A DNA stretch of 64,000 nt from Letharia columbiana (GCF_014066305.1 NW_023501044.1:1132001-1196000), one strand, 5' to 3'. Positions 24,976 through 37,500 are shown, counted from the first letter of the stretch. Program-made: numbers and translations. Notes: generated from the sequence alone by a model not told the origin.

Positions 24976-25680
24976 TAATCTTAACTCGAAGCGAGCTATC
25001 TCGAAGCTATTTTACTTTAATATATTATTAGTTAATAATTAAATTATTACTTTTTATAAAAATTTATTAAAATATTCTTAATATATATAATATTAATATA
25101 TTAAATTTTCTAAAGTTAAAGTTCGAAACTTTTAAAGTTATTAAGCTTTCTAATTTTTTTTAAAAAAATCTTAAAATAATATAATAATTATATAAATTAA
25201 ATAATAATATTAATAAAACTTAAATATTTCTTTACTTATATCTATAAATTATTAATAAATTAATAAATTAATTAAGATAATAATTTAAATAAATAAATTT
25301 AAAGTAAATATTTAATAAATATTAATTTATAAAAACTAGTCTAGCTTATTCTATACTAATATTTTTAAATAAATTTATAAATATAACGAATATTTTAAAA
25401 TTATTTTTAAGATTATCTTAATATATATTAAAGAATAAGATAGAGATTAAAAGTATAATTTTTAAAACTCTAATTTAAATCTTCTAAAAATATTTTATTA
25501 AGATATTTTATTAAAAATTGAAAAAAAAATCGAATTCTATAATATTTAAATATTTATTTTATAGATTTTTTTATTATTAGAGTACGTAATAAAAAGTTAT
25601 ATATAAAAGAAATTATTTATTTTCTATTTTAACTAGTTTTAGTAAGAATTCTATATAAAATAACGGTTAATATAGCGATT
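24976..25680. other. Extremely AT-rich spacer left of the gene island
   Basis: Almost pure A/T with long homopolymer runs. No repeat or gene recognised. Composition changes towards balanced between 25680 and 25740. Confidence 0.45.
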
Positions 25681-25740
25681 TTAAGGTTTTCTACTCAGAC
25701 TTTAGGGGAAGGGTATAACGAAATTTCGACCCGGAAGAAA

Positions 25741-25891
25741 GGTTTTTCCGACCTACCACCACCAACCCTTCCGAATAGAGTCAGAGTACTGAGACTATTC
25801 CTCTCCCACCTTCTTTCTCGCTGCCATCACCATCACTATCACTGTTGTTATCCCTTCGAGCCATTTCAATCACACCTAGGCATGCGTCAAA
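25741..25891 (+). promoter_or_regulatory. Putative promoter and 5' leader of the island gene
   Basis: The first balanced-composition DNA left of the gene. It is pyrimidine-rich on the plus strand (for example CTCTCCCACCTTCTTTCTC near 25802), as is common around fungal transcription starts. No clear TATA box was seen. The start context is CAAAATG. An upstream ATG at 25882 opens a short overlapping frame. Confidence 0.4.
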
Positions 25892-25923
25892 ATGTCGATT
25901 GGAGACCAGCTGAGGATAGCTAG
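25882..25923 (+). other. Upstream ORF overlapping the start codon
   Basis: An ATG ten bases before the main start opens a 14-codon frame (including its TAG) that overlaps the beginning of the main coding sequence in another frame. If the leader includes it, it would lower initiation at 25892. Confidence 0.4.
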
Positions 25924-27421
25924 CTGGTTGTCCCGACTTCCCAACACCTCACCACCTTGCCCGTCTTCCGCGCCTCCATCACCCCAATCCCCGACTCTTC
26001 CAGCTGCTGGCAAGCTTCAGAGCGTGAAGCGCAAGGCATTACAGGATCCTTCATCACCCGTAAGCCATAAAAAGCCACGGTTGACACAACGCCTCACTCG
26101 TCAGGCTCTTCGCTCCATCACCGCCAACATGAGCAAGAGCAAGCAAAAGGTTGGTGAGCAACCTCCGTCAGGATAATGGCGACTGATGTATGATAGGTCG
26201 CTGAGCTGAGATCCTCCACTCCCGTCAAATCAATGCCTCCTCCCTCTACTCCCTACAAGCCTCAATCCCCCCTACGACCGCCAAGCCCAATCCTCACAAG
26301 TCGAGCTCGACGGCCTCGAAGCAGCAACTACAGCCACCTTAGCCAGCACAATCGTCTCCACCGAATCCCGGAAACAGACCAAGAATGCTCGCTCGATCCG
26401 AACATCTCTCGAAGCAAATGGCATGTGGTACAATACAACCGGGCGGCTAGAGAGCTACCCGGCTTTTAAAAACTCGATCATGGCAACCATCGATTCGCAG
26501 CGTGGCTCGAGTCTACGACCAGAATCCTACAAGGTGATCCAGGAAGAGATGGAAGAGAATGAATTGTCGAACGAGGCTACATACTTCCACTGTCTGGTGG
26601 AGCAAGTGATTAAGACCGGGCGATCCGTCGACAGCGGCAGAAAAACCGCCAACGGCACCACTCACTGGAATTGGAAACGCTTCAAAGAAGATGGCATGAG
26701 CGAGCCACAGAAAGACCAGAAAATGGCCAGGGGCTTCCTCCCAGGCCAGCTCACCGACACCGCCAATGTCGACATCGGCCTCACAGACCCCAAACCTGAC
26801 TGGGTGTTCGGCATAACTATGACCACCAAGTTTGCAGCGGGTCAGGCGCCTTCGCCAGAAGTGCGCGATCTGCTCGAGTTGGGCTTCGGCCTCTGGCACG
26901 CTTTCTTCGTTATCGAAGGCAAAGGTAACCAACAACCCATTACCGTCGCCCGCAACCAAGCCCTACGCGACGGCTCGGCGCTCGTGAACGGACGCCGAGC
27001 GTTCAACAAGCTCGCGCACGATACAGGCGTTCAAGACCCTCTAGGTCCGGATTACGACTCCTTCTGTTTCTCGTGCACATGGGACATCAACATCGCCGAG
27101 CTCTGGGTCCATTGGTACGAGCTGGAAAACACGGCCTCACCGGGCGTCTTCCACATGCATCTCCTGGGCCGATATGTCATGATTGGTCGCATGACCGAGG
27201 TAGCCAAGTTCCGTCATGATGTACATAATATTCTAGACTGGGGTATCCTTACGAATGCGGCGAAGCGCGTAGAGACTATGGCGAAAATCAAGGCGAAGGA
27301 GACTGCACAGGTTTCTATCCTTAATGGCCGGGCTTCACCGCAGAAGCGGCAGGAGAGTCCCAGGAAAGGGCGAGTTCCGCCGACGAAGCGGGAGAGTAGT
27401 CCGAGGAAGAGAGTGGAATAG
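25892..27421 (+). CDS. PD-(D/E)XK nuclease-like domain protein, 490 aa, one intron
   Basis: Joining 25892-26153 to 26211-27421 gives one frame of 490 codons plus TAG. The intron (GTGAGC...CTGAG, 57 bp) removes an in-frame TAA and TGA. Residues 1-160 are Pro/Ser-rich and look disordered, with a bipartite basic signal (KRK, then KKPR) suggesting nuclear location. A folded domain covers about 200-435: PDWVFG (Asp284), FFVIEGKG (Glu323, Lys325) and NQALRDG (Gln337) fit the PD, ExK and downstream Gln motifs of PD-(D/E)XK nucleases, and NILDWG (427-432) closes it. The arrangement resembles fungal families such as DUF7924; that name is from memory. The C-terminus carries SPRK/SPQK-type basic repeats. 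No signal peptide or membrane segment is visible. The active-site residues are intact, so cleavage of nucleic acid is possible but not shown. It is the only gene in a RIP-mutated desert and shows no RIP itself. Confidence 0.85.
26154..26210 (+). other. Intron of the nuclease-like gene
   Basis: 57 bp with donor GTGAGC, a possible branch site in GACTGATG, and acceptor AG at 26209-26210. Of the nearby donor and acceptor pairs considered, this one keeps the frame and removes both stops (26174 and 26207). Without it the gene splits into two frames, 25892-26176 and one starting at 26423. Confidence 0.7.
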
Positions 27422-27660
27422 ATAACTTCAGAAGGTTGATAATCGTTAATGAGATGATCAATATAATCTCGTAGCGATAGCGAGAGATACGTAGATATAT
27501 TTTTAGAATTACAAGAGCCTCGTGTATCGCAGTTTCCGAGCAGATATCCGAGATTCTTTACAGTCTACGAATTCCCAACTCCGACCTATCTAAATCTATT
27601 CTCTAGATTAATTCACTTGAAAAGATAGAGGCAGTTTAGCTATTTAGCTATTTAGGATTC
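27422..27660 (+). other. 3' flank of the island gene
   Basis: Balanced to moderately AT-rich DNA holding the presumed 3' untranslated region. No canonical AATAAA was seen. RIP-type composition returns by about 27660. Confidence 0.4.
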
Positions 27661-27733
27661 AATTCTCGTATTCGAGTATTTAAGCTTATATTAAAAAGTA
27701 TTTTAAATAAAGTAAATAAGTTTTTAATAAGCG

Positions 27734-28390
27734 AGGAGTAAAGGTTTATAAATTAAATTTAAATTTTTTTTTTAATTAGAACTATTAAGTAAATAGATAA
27801 GCGATCTTTAATAAGTAAGCGAACTTTAGTAAGTAATATTTAAATTTTAAACGCTTTAATAATTATAAGACTAAATCTAAGAGTTCTTTTTTTATCTAAA
27901 AGCTTATATTTTATTCTATAATTTAAAAAAAGAATCTTAAAATTTTAATAGAAAATAAAAAAGTTATTCTAAAATTAAATAATATATATCTATTTTTTAA
28001 TTAGAGCTATTCGACTATCGAGCGAACTTTAATAAACGATATTTAATAAGCGATATTTAATAAACGATATTTAAATTTCTTACGCTTTTATAATTATAAG
28101 ACTAAATTTAAGAATTCTTATATTATCTAAAAGCTTATATTTTATTCTATAAATTAAAGAAAAGATCTTAAAATTTTAATAGAAAGTAAAAAATTTATTT
28201 TAAAATTAAATAATATATATTTATATTTATATTAGAGCTATTTAACTATCTTTTAATAATTATAAATATTAATTTATTTATTTACGATAACTTAGTCGAT
28301 CTAATTAAAAAGCGTAGAGAACTCGAATTTATAATTAACTATATATATAAATTTAAGATTTTTAAGCTTAATTTTATCTTATTCTATTAA
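27734..28390 (+). repeat. Short dispersed element, plus orientation
   Basis: It begins with a degraded form of the head motif (AGTAAAGGTTTATAAATTAA) and ends with the composite-repeat end motif (TTAATTTTATCTTATTCTA). In between it carries runs resembling AAGCGAACTTTA and two copies of a block ending in AAATTAAATAATATATATC. It has the two termini of the composite family but neither array nor coiled-coil tail. Confidence 0.6.
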
Positions 28391-28504
28391 ATATACTACT
28401 ATTAAAGTTTCTTATCTTTAAATACTTATAAGATTAAATTTAATAATTCTTTTTTTATTTAAAATCGTAAATTAAGATTTATAATTTAAAAAGAAAATTA
28501 AAAG

Positions 28505-28850
28505 AATATAATAGAATACGAAAGAGTTAAGCTTAAAAATCTTAAATTAATATATATAGTTAATTGTTAATTTATTAGATTTATACTCTTTAATTAAATT
28601 AATTAAATTAGCTCGCTAGCTCTCTTAAGTCTTCTTATTAAAAATTTATATATAAAAGTTTTATACTCTAAAATAATTAGCTCTCTATAAATATTATTTC
28701 TTTATAATTTCGTAAGTTATAGAGCTTATTATATACTTTCTAATAATATAAAAATAATAAAGTTTAATCTACTATTTATAGATTAAATTAATATTTAAAT
28801 ATTATAATTATATTAAACGCCTCTAAGATCGAATAATAATTCTTTTATTT
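28505..28850 (-). repeat. Composite-repeat tail fragment, inverted
   Basis: Reverse complement of the terminal part of the tail seen at 22440-22730 and 24660-24950, including the end motif and the GCTCGCTAGCTCTC region. It lies head-on against the start of copy III. Confidence 0.65.
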
Positions 28851-28854
28851 ATTT

Positions 28855-30823
28855 ATAAGTAAAGGCTTATGAATTAAATTTATAGAGTTAAATTTTTCTA
28901 AGTTAAATCGAACTCTAATCGCTTACTATACGTTTTTAATCTATATATAAATATATATATACGAAGAGAGGCGCGCTAAGATTTAATTAGAAAGGTATAT
29001 TAAGTATAGAGAATTAATTCGTAATAATTATCTATAAAAAATAGAGAAAGACTATATTCTTATAATAAGAAGTATTAAAATATCGAAAAGAAATAAAGAT
29101 AATATATTAATTAGTAGTATAAATTTCATATTATCTTCTATCGTAGTAAAATCTTTCGAATAATAAAATAGCTATTAGAGTAAGATATCGAACGATTTTA
29201 ATTCATCTAAATATATATTATTCGATATTTCTTCTATAGAGATCTAATTAATCTATAATCGTCGTAATAGATTTTTCTCTTATAATATTATTATAGTAAT
29301 ATATTATATTAATATAATAGAGATAATAAACTAAGTTATAATAATATTCTTCGCTTATTAAATAATAATTTAATATAGAACTATAGAGAGTATATAACGT
29401 AGAGTCTTAGAGAGTTAAGTCGTATTCTTAATAATAATAATTTTATTACCGCTTAATTTCTCTATAGTATTCTCTATAGTATTCTTCGTAGTATTCTCCG
29501 TATTTATCTATTATAGTTTCTTCTCTTACTTCTTAATATAATAAGAATAATAGATTAAGTTATAATAATATTCTTCGCTTATTAAATAATAATTTAATAT
29601 AAAATTATAGAGAGTATATAACGTTGAATTTTAAAGAGTTAAGTCGTATTCTTAATAATAATAATTTTATTATCGCTTAGTTTCTCTATAGTATTCTTTA
29701 TAGTATTCTTCGTAGTATTCTCCGTATTTATCTATTATAGTTTCTTCTCTTACTCTTTAATCTAATAAGAATAATAGATTAAATTATAATAATATTCTTC
29801 GCTTATTAAATAATAATTTAATATAGAATTATAAAGAGTATATAACGTGAGATCTTAAAGAGTTAAGTCGTATTCTTAATATTAGAAATTTTATTATCGC
29901 TTAGTTTCTTCGTAGTATTCTTCGTATTCGTCTACTATAGTAACTTCTCTTATATTAACTAAGTAAATTAATATAAGATCGTAGAGAGTAGATTTATTAT
30001 ATTATTATTACTAATAATTATCTTTATAATATTCTTCGTATTTATCTACTATAGTAATTTCTTCTCTTACTAAGTATTAAATTAATATAAAATTATAAAG
30101 AGTAGACTTATTATATTATTACTACTAATAACTATCTTCGTAATATTCTTCGTAGTATTCTTCGTATTTATCTATTATAGATTCTTCTCTTATTTAATTA
30201 AGTACGAGAGTATCGAGAGTAAATATATTTATATTAAATTTAATAGAATTAATAGAATTAATAGAATTTAAATTAATAATTATAATTAATAGAATTAATA
30301 GAATTAATAGAATAATAAAAGAAGAATAATTATATAAATAGGTGAAAGGATTATTATTCGATTCTAGACGCGTTTAATATAATTATTATATTTTTAAAAG
30401 CTTTTTTTTAACGATATTTAGAATCTAATACGCGTTAAGAAGCTTTAAAATAGAGTAGAGAAGAAAGACGCGTCTTAGAAGATAGTATCGCTAAATTAAA
30501 AGGTATTATCGCTAGCTTAAAAGAAGTATATAGAGGAGAATATATTTATTTAGACTTTTTTTAAGAATTTTTTAACGCGTTTATAAGTAGTAGTATATAG
30601 CTATTAAGCTCGCTTACGACCTCGATTATTAATAATAATAAATTTATTAAGAGATAGTTTAAGAGCGTTAATAGAGACTCTAAGAGGCGGATTAAGAAAT
30701 ATCGAAAACGATTATATTTATATTAGTAGAATTAATAGAATTAATAGAATAGTAAAAGAAGAATAATTATATAAATAGATAAAAGAATTATTATTTAATC
30801 TCGAACGCGTTTAATATAATTAT
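28855..30823 (+). repeat. Composite repeat, copy III: head, array and most of tail
   Basis: Head at about 28855-29275, a shorter array at about 29280-29930 with two or three units, then the tail. The tail is the most complete of the four and preserves the decayed coiled-coil ORF at 30310-30733. It is interrupted at 30824 by a TIR element and resumes at 31375. Confidence 0.75.
30310..30733 (+). pseudogene. Decayed ORF with coiled-coil segment in the tail
   Basis: One frame runs for about 140 codons with Gln-type TAA/TAG stops plus one TGA that fits a former Trp. It includes unmutated pieces reading SREERRVLEDSIAKLKG and KRRIKKYRKR, with heptad-like spacing typical of a coiled coil. On both sides is a run of AATAGAATT units that would have been Gln/Asn repeats before RIP. 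The same region in the other tails has a deletion just before the coiled coil. This suggests the composite repeat captured or derives from a protein-coding gene. No family recognised. Confidence 0.45.
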
Positions 30824-31374
30824 CTACAAATCTAAAAAGTAAATTTTCGTACGATTTTCGTCGAGTTCGCATTATAAGTACGATTTAGTCTATTAAGTAG
30901 ACTTTATTTATATTTAACTCTTTTTATTAATTCTATTAATTTAGTAACTTTAAAAAAATTTAGTAACTTTAAAAATTTTACGTAATATACTTTAATATAC
31001 TCTAAGTACTATTCTATATATATATAACATTAATATATATTATTATTAACATACGCATTATTATACGCTATACTAGAGTATTACTTACGCGACTAATTTC
31101 ATTAAATCGTCTAATTCCGTAGCCAAATTTAAGTTGGCGTTGATACTCGTCGTCGTAGAACCTTATCATCGCAACGTCGATTATTAGAACTTTTCTTTTT
31201 TATACGTATTACTACTAAACTAATAGAACTAATAAAAAAGATTAGAATAGTTACTAAACCGACGGAATTTTAGCTGATTTTTGAGATAGTTGCTGAACCG
31301 GCGGAATTCTTAATTTCAGCCCTATTCGCAAGATCAGCAATTTGAAATTTAGTAGAAACTTTTTAGATTTGCAG
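30824..31374. mobile_element. 551-bp non-autonomous TIR element, 8-bp target duplication
   Basis: The ends CTACAAATCTAAAAAGT and, inverted, CTGCAAATCTAAAAAGT are terminal inverted repeats differing by one RIP-type change. The flanks ATAATTAT (30816-30823) and ATGACTAT (31375-31382) are an 8-bp target duplication differing by transitions. Removing the element restores the tail sequence seen in other copies (ATAACTAT followed by TATAACT). There is no transposase. TIRs plus an 8-bp duplication suggest a hAT-type MITE, though the ends are not a textbook hAT match. A related end lies at 11333-11446. The right half (31120-31374) is less RIP-mutated. Confidence 0.85.
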
Positions 31375-31695
31375 ATGACTATTATAACTATTATATTTAA
31401 ATATCTATTTAATTTACTAATAGTAAGTTAATCTTTATTATTTTTATAGCGTTAGAAAGCGTATACTAAGCTCTATAATTTACGAAATTATAAAATAATA
31501 GTATTTTTAGAAAAGTAGTTATTTCACAGTATAAGACTTCTATATATAGATTTTTAATAAGAGAAACGCGAGAGAACTATCGAGCTAACTTAGCCGATCT
31601 AATTAAAAAGCGTATAAAACTCGAATTAATAATTAGCTATATATATAAATTTAAGATTTTTAAGCTTAGCTCTATCTTATTCTATTATATATATT
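31375..31695 (+). repeat. Composite repeat, copy III tail resumed
   Basis: Continues the tail after the TIR element and ends with TTAGCTCTATCTTATTCTA followed by TATATATTAAT. Confidence 0.75.
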
Positions 31696-31699
31696 AATA

Positions 31700-32130
31700 T
31701 AATTTTATTTCGTCTATAATTCTATTAATTTATTAATTATAAATATATTTATTCTCTCTACCCCTCGCTTTTATATTATTAAGTCTATAAGATATATATA
31801 TTTCTTTATTTATCTCTTAGACCTTTTATTAATACTCTTAAGTTATATTTTAGCGAGTTTATTATTATTAGTAATTAAGGTCGTAAGCGAGCTTAATAAC
31901 TATTTACTACTACTTATAAAGACGCTAGAAAACTTTTTAAAAGAGCTTAAATTAATATATTCTTCTTTATATACTTCTTTTAAGTTAATAATAACATCTT
32001 TTAATTTAGCGATACTATCTTTTAAAATTTATCTTTCTTTTTAACTTTTTTTTTATTACTTTATTTTAAAGCCTCTTAACGCGTATTAGCTTCTAAATAT
32101 TATTAAAAAAAAGCTTTTATATAAGAAAAA
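31700..32130 (-). repeat. Composite-repeat tail, inverted copy
   Basis: Reverse complement of the coiled-coil part of the tail (compare 22090-22330 and 30450-30720). Together with copy III it forms a tail-to-tail inverted arrangement. Confidence 0.65.
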
Positions 32131-32359
32131 GACGATATAGAAAACTCTCTATTATACGACTTATTAGTAATTTTTTTTATAATAAATTTTTCGATAGTCT
32201 ACGTTCTTTTAACTTATCTTTTAACTCTTATTTAGATTCTATATAGTTTTTAATAAGACTCGCTAGTTATATCGCGCGTTATCTATATACTATAGAGTCT
32301 ATATAATATAATTTAAGTTTTATAAATTAGATTTATAATTATTATAATATAACGTTATA

Positions 32360-33730
32360 GAAAGATAAAATAATTAGATAATATTATAATAGCGAAAATA
32401 TTAAAGTTAATATATTTAAAATAGATAAGATAAATAATATAGAATAAAGCTATAAGAACGTCGAAATAAGTATAAACGATTTAATTAATTTTAGCGAGTA
32501 TATTATTAATTTAATTCTTTACTCTTTAACGATAGAGATCTCGAATCTTATTAATAATTATAAAGAATTTTATTATTATAGTATTTAGTATAATAATATA
32601 ATCTCTATAGTCTTATAATAGATTATTATTAATTATTTAATCGCTTTATATATATATATAATTTAGAAAGTAATTACTACTTATATATCTATCTTAGCGC
32701 CTTTAAAAGACGAAAAATTAATTTTTAATTAAATCTATATTATAGATAGTATTTAAGATTAATCTATAATACGATATAATTTTCTCTCGATTACGTTTCT
32801 TATATTAACTTTATTAGATATAGCTATTATAAATATATTAATTAAACGCTTTATCGTAAACTAGTTATAGTTTTTAAAAGTATTAATTTATATATTATTA
32901 CTCTTAAATTAATATTTAAAAAGCTAGAGACTAATTTAGATATATAAGACTATAAGCTATTTTAGAAAAATCTATATTATTATAATCTACGTATTTATAA
33001 TTATTTTATTTTAAATAAGATCGTTATCGCTTAAAAGAGTAATATAAATAATCTATTAAGTTTATCTAAGACTAAGAATATCTTAATAAAGACTTAAAGT
33101 AATAAGAGATTTAGTATTTTATATTAATATTTAGTCTATATACTCTTACGCTATTTTATTATCTTCTTATTTAACGAATAATTATAAAAGAATAATATAT
33201 TTAATATAGACGTTATATTAAATAAAAGCTTTCTTATCTATTAATATAATAATAATAAAATCGCTTTATAAGTTAGTAGAATTATCGGTCGAGATAGCTC
33301 TATATAAATTATTAATCGAGATAGCTTTATATAAATAACGCTTATCTTATATTATAGATTTATATTATTTATTTCTTTTATTCTATTAATCGCTAACTTT
33401 CTATAGATATATAATATAAATTTATTTTAATAAATTTAATTATCTTCTTTACTACGATAGATTATTATAATATTTTATTTATAATATTAATATAGCTATT
33501 AAAAGTAATAAACTTTATTAACTAAAGATAAATTAGAAGATTATTTATTTAAATTAATATCTATTAAATAATTATTAATATTTATATCGATAAAGTTATT
33601 ATAAATAATTAGACTAGTAAATAATAGATTATTTTTTCTTTCTTCTATTAAAAAGATTTATAATTTATAAAATAACTTTATTAGAATATTATTATTCTAT
33701 TTACTAAGTTCGATTAACTTAATCTCTTTA
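32360..33730 (+). pseudogene. Long decayed ORF of unknown type (about 455 codons)
   Basis: A single plus-strand frame can be followed for about 1.37 kb with TAA/TAG stops at likely Gln positions and no obvious indel. The residual protein is hydrophobic, with long Ile/Leu/Tyr runs, partly because RIP turns His and Cys into Tyr and Met into Ile. A short piece reading LAPLKDEKLI is unmutated. No catalytic motif is recognised. It may be the gag or protease part of a retroelement, but nothing proves this. Confidence 0.4.
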
Positions 33731-33903
33731 CGACTTTTATCTATAATTTAAAATAAATCGAGATTATTAAAAAAAGAATTAATAAATAAGTTATTAATAG
33801 ATCTAATTTAATTCTTAGAGTATTTAAATTAAAACTAAAAACTCTTATTAATAATATTTTAAAGAGAAAGATACTAGATATACTTTTATTCTTTTTATTT
33901 CTT

Positions 33904-34508
33904 ATTAGTATATATAATAGAATAAGATAGAGCTAAGTTTAAAAATCTTGAATTTATATATATAGCTAATTATTAATTTAATAGATCTACGTCTTTTAAT
34001 TAAATAACGCGAGTAAATAAATTAACGTTTATAATTATTAAAATCTCGCTCGTCTATATCTTTATATTAAAAATTAGATATATATTATTAATATATAAAA
34101 TAACTTTTTTATTTTTTATTAAAATTTTAAGATTTTTTTTTAAATTATAAAACGAAATATAGACTTTTAAATTAAAAAAAATTTAAATTTAATCTTATAA
34201 TTATTAAAGCGTAAGAAGTTTAAATATCGCTTATTAAAGTTCGGTCGATAGTCGAATAGCTCTAATTAGATCTACATTATTTAATTTTAGAATAATTCTT
34301 TTTATTTTTTTTAATATTAAGATTTTTTTTTAAATTATAGAATAAAATATAGGCTTTTAGATAAAAAAAGAATTATTAAATTTAGTCTTATAAATATTTA
34401 AAAGTAAGCAATTCAGATATTACTTACTAGAAATCGCTTATTAAAATTTACTAAATAGCTCTAATTAAAAAAAATGATTATAAATTTATCTTATAGACCT
34501 TTACTCGT
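33904..34508 (-). repeat. Short dispersed element, minus orientation
   Basis: Starts with the inverted family end (TATATAATAGAATAAGATAG) and finishes with the inverted head (CTTATAGACCTTTACTCGT). It holds two internal blocks around AATATCGCTTATTAAAG, so it is longer than the 400-450-bp members. Confidence 0.65.
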
Positions 34509-37500
34509 TATAATATAATAGCTTTTTTTCTTTTTATTTAATAGAGTAATCTCTTAATTATAATATATTAGTTAGATAATTAATATAGATAATAGTTTTT
34601 AAAAATACTTCTAATATAATTTAACTCTTTATATATCGTAATTTCTACTAGTTAACTCTACGATATTATCTAAAAAAAAATCTTTACTCTTATAAAAGCG
34701 AAATATAGTTAATTAATATATCGATTAGCTTTAATTCTAATTAACTTTATAAATAATAGATCGAGTTCTCATCTATTTCTATACTATAGAATTTTAAAAA
34801 TAAGATCTATTATATATTAATATTCTTATTATATTATACTCTAAAACTTTAATTCTTTAATATCGCTTAGATAGATATCGCTATTAATATTAAGATCTCT
34901 AATTAAAATTAACTTCTTAATCTCTATACGACTATTATTAAATATATACTTTATAAAATTTATAGCTAATATATTACTAATAGAATAGATATTATTCTAT
35001 TATATTAAGACTTAGATAAAAATATATATAATAAATAATTTTCGAAGAACTTTAATAATTATATCGTCTTTAAATTAGATTTTAAATATCTTATATATTA
35101 TCGATATAGATCTATTAAGATATTAAATAATAAATTTAAATAGAATTATTAGATAATATTTTAGAGTCTCTATTTATCTATTAGATATAATACTTATATT
35201 AATATAAAGATTTACGCTAATTTTAAAGTCTATAAATATATTTATAAATATATTTATAAGAATAGCGATTAGATTAATCTTTAAATAGAGTATAAAAGTA
35301 ATATAGATTAAAACGATATAGACTTAAATTAGATAAATAAGATTTAAGAGTATTAAGATATATAGTAAATAAGCTTCTTAAAAGTCTATTAAAAAATTTT
35401 TATCTTTAAATTATATAATTATAATTCTTCTATTAAATAGTTATTAGTTTATCTTTTAAATTAATATAATACAATATTTAATAATAATAATAATTTATCT
35501 TATATAATTAATATAGAATATAAACGCTAGATTAAGCTAATAGCTTTCTTCTAATTAATTAAATAATATCGATTTATTAATATAATATATCTAAAAAAGA
35601 AGAAACGAGATATATTTAAATAAAGCTTACGTTAAAGATATAAGAGTATTATTAAAAGAATATACTATATTATCTCGAATATTAAGAAATACTTCTATTT
35701 ATAATATCTTCTTCTAAATATATTAAACTTTATATTCTTTCTTTCTATTATAATATCTATATAATAAGAGATTTACTTTATAATAACGTTAAATAAAATT
35801 AAATATTAAATAAAGTAGCGATCTAAAAAAGAAAATATTACTTATAAGATTTTTTTATAATAATTCTATTATAATATAAGTTTAATAACTCTCTAAATCT
35901 ATAGAATAATTATAAATTAAGATATATAGATAATTTCTTTTTTATCGAATAGAAATACTTTATATATAATATAAATAGTATATCGTATTAATAATAATAT
36001 TAAAATATTATAACTTTTTTTAATATAATATTTCTTTTTTTATATATTAAAACTTTTTATATTAGATATATTTTTTCTTAGTAATTTCTTTAATAAGTTA
36101 AAGTATATAAATTTATAGAATAAAAAGACCATCGCGCTAATAATAAGTTTAAAATATTACGACTTCGTTTAATATAATATTCTTATTTTAGCTATTAAAA
36201 CTTTTTATATTAGATATATTTTTTCTTTTTTTACTTATAAATAATTTAATTCTTCTTTTATATATTATATATATTTCTTAATTAATAATTATTATTCCTT
36301 ATTTAGATTATCTAATAATCTTATTTATATTTTTTAAACTTAGTATTATACTCTTTTTTTATTAAATAATATTTAATATAAATAAATTATTATTAAAGAC
36401 TTCTATATTTATTTAATTTAAATTCGCTTAAAAGACTTAGCTCTATTAAAAATATTAATTTTATTATTAATTTTAATCTATCTATAATTTAATAAAACTA
36501 TAAATAATATTATATTAATAATTAAAATTAACTTCTATATAAAGTATATAATTATTAAATTAATATCTAAAATTAAATATAAATAAATTTTAATAATAGT
36601 TAAATTACTATAGTTAATACTATTTAAAATATAATCTCTTATTTTAATAGCTAACTTTTCTTTATTAATAGCTATAAAATATTAATAAAATTTTATTTTA
36701 GAATATTATATTATAAAGAGAAATTAATAATTCTAAAATAACTATTATTATAACTTTATTTAATATTATCTCTATTCTTCTTTAAAATAATCTTAATACT
36801 TATTTTTACTTTAAAATTTCTTTTAATATTATTCTTTAATTTAATTATAATATATAGATAGAGTTTAATTTAGCTAAATTATTAAAAATAATTAATTTTA
36901 TTTTTTTAAATAAGATCTCTATATAAAATCGCTATAATATTAAGATTATTAATTATATACTTTAAATACTTCTTTTAATAGTATAGTTATATATTTATAT
37001 AATAATTTTTATTAATTTTTTTTAATAATTAAGAGTATTAAATTAGATTATATCGCTCGCGTTATATTAAAAGCGTTTTATCTTTAAGATTATATTAAAT
37101 TCTTAAGTTTATAAAAAATATAAAATTTTAAAATTTTAATTTAATTAATTAAAATTAGATTAATATAAAGAAATTCGCTTAAGAATAATTAAATATAAAT
37201 AATAATATCTTAGTAAGCTTCGAAGAATAAGAAGTTATTAATTTATTTATTAAATAGTTATTATATAACTTTATTATTTAGCTAATTAATATTATTTATA
37301 ATAATCTTAACTTATATTAAATAGCTAATATCTATATATCTAAAATAATTCTTTATATTTTTAATAAGAATATTATCTAGTTTAATAATTAAATCTTTAA
37401 TAAATTTTTAAAATTAAGATTTTTTATAATAATAGAAATTAAGTTATTAATAAGAAAGATAGCTTTCTTCTATCTACTAAAATAATAAATATCTTTAAAT

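Noticed and set aside
26513..26959. 148-codon minus-strand open frame
   Set aside because: Antisense shadow of the nuclease-like gene, with no features of its own.
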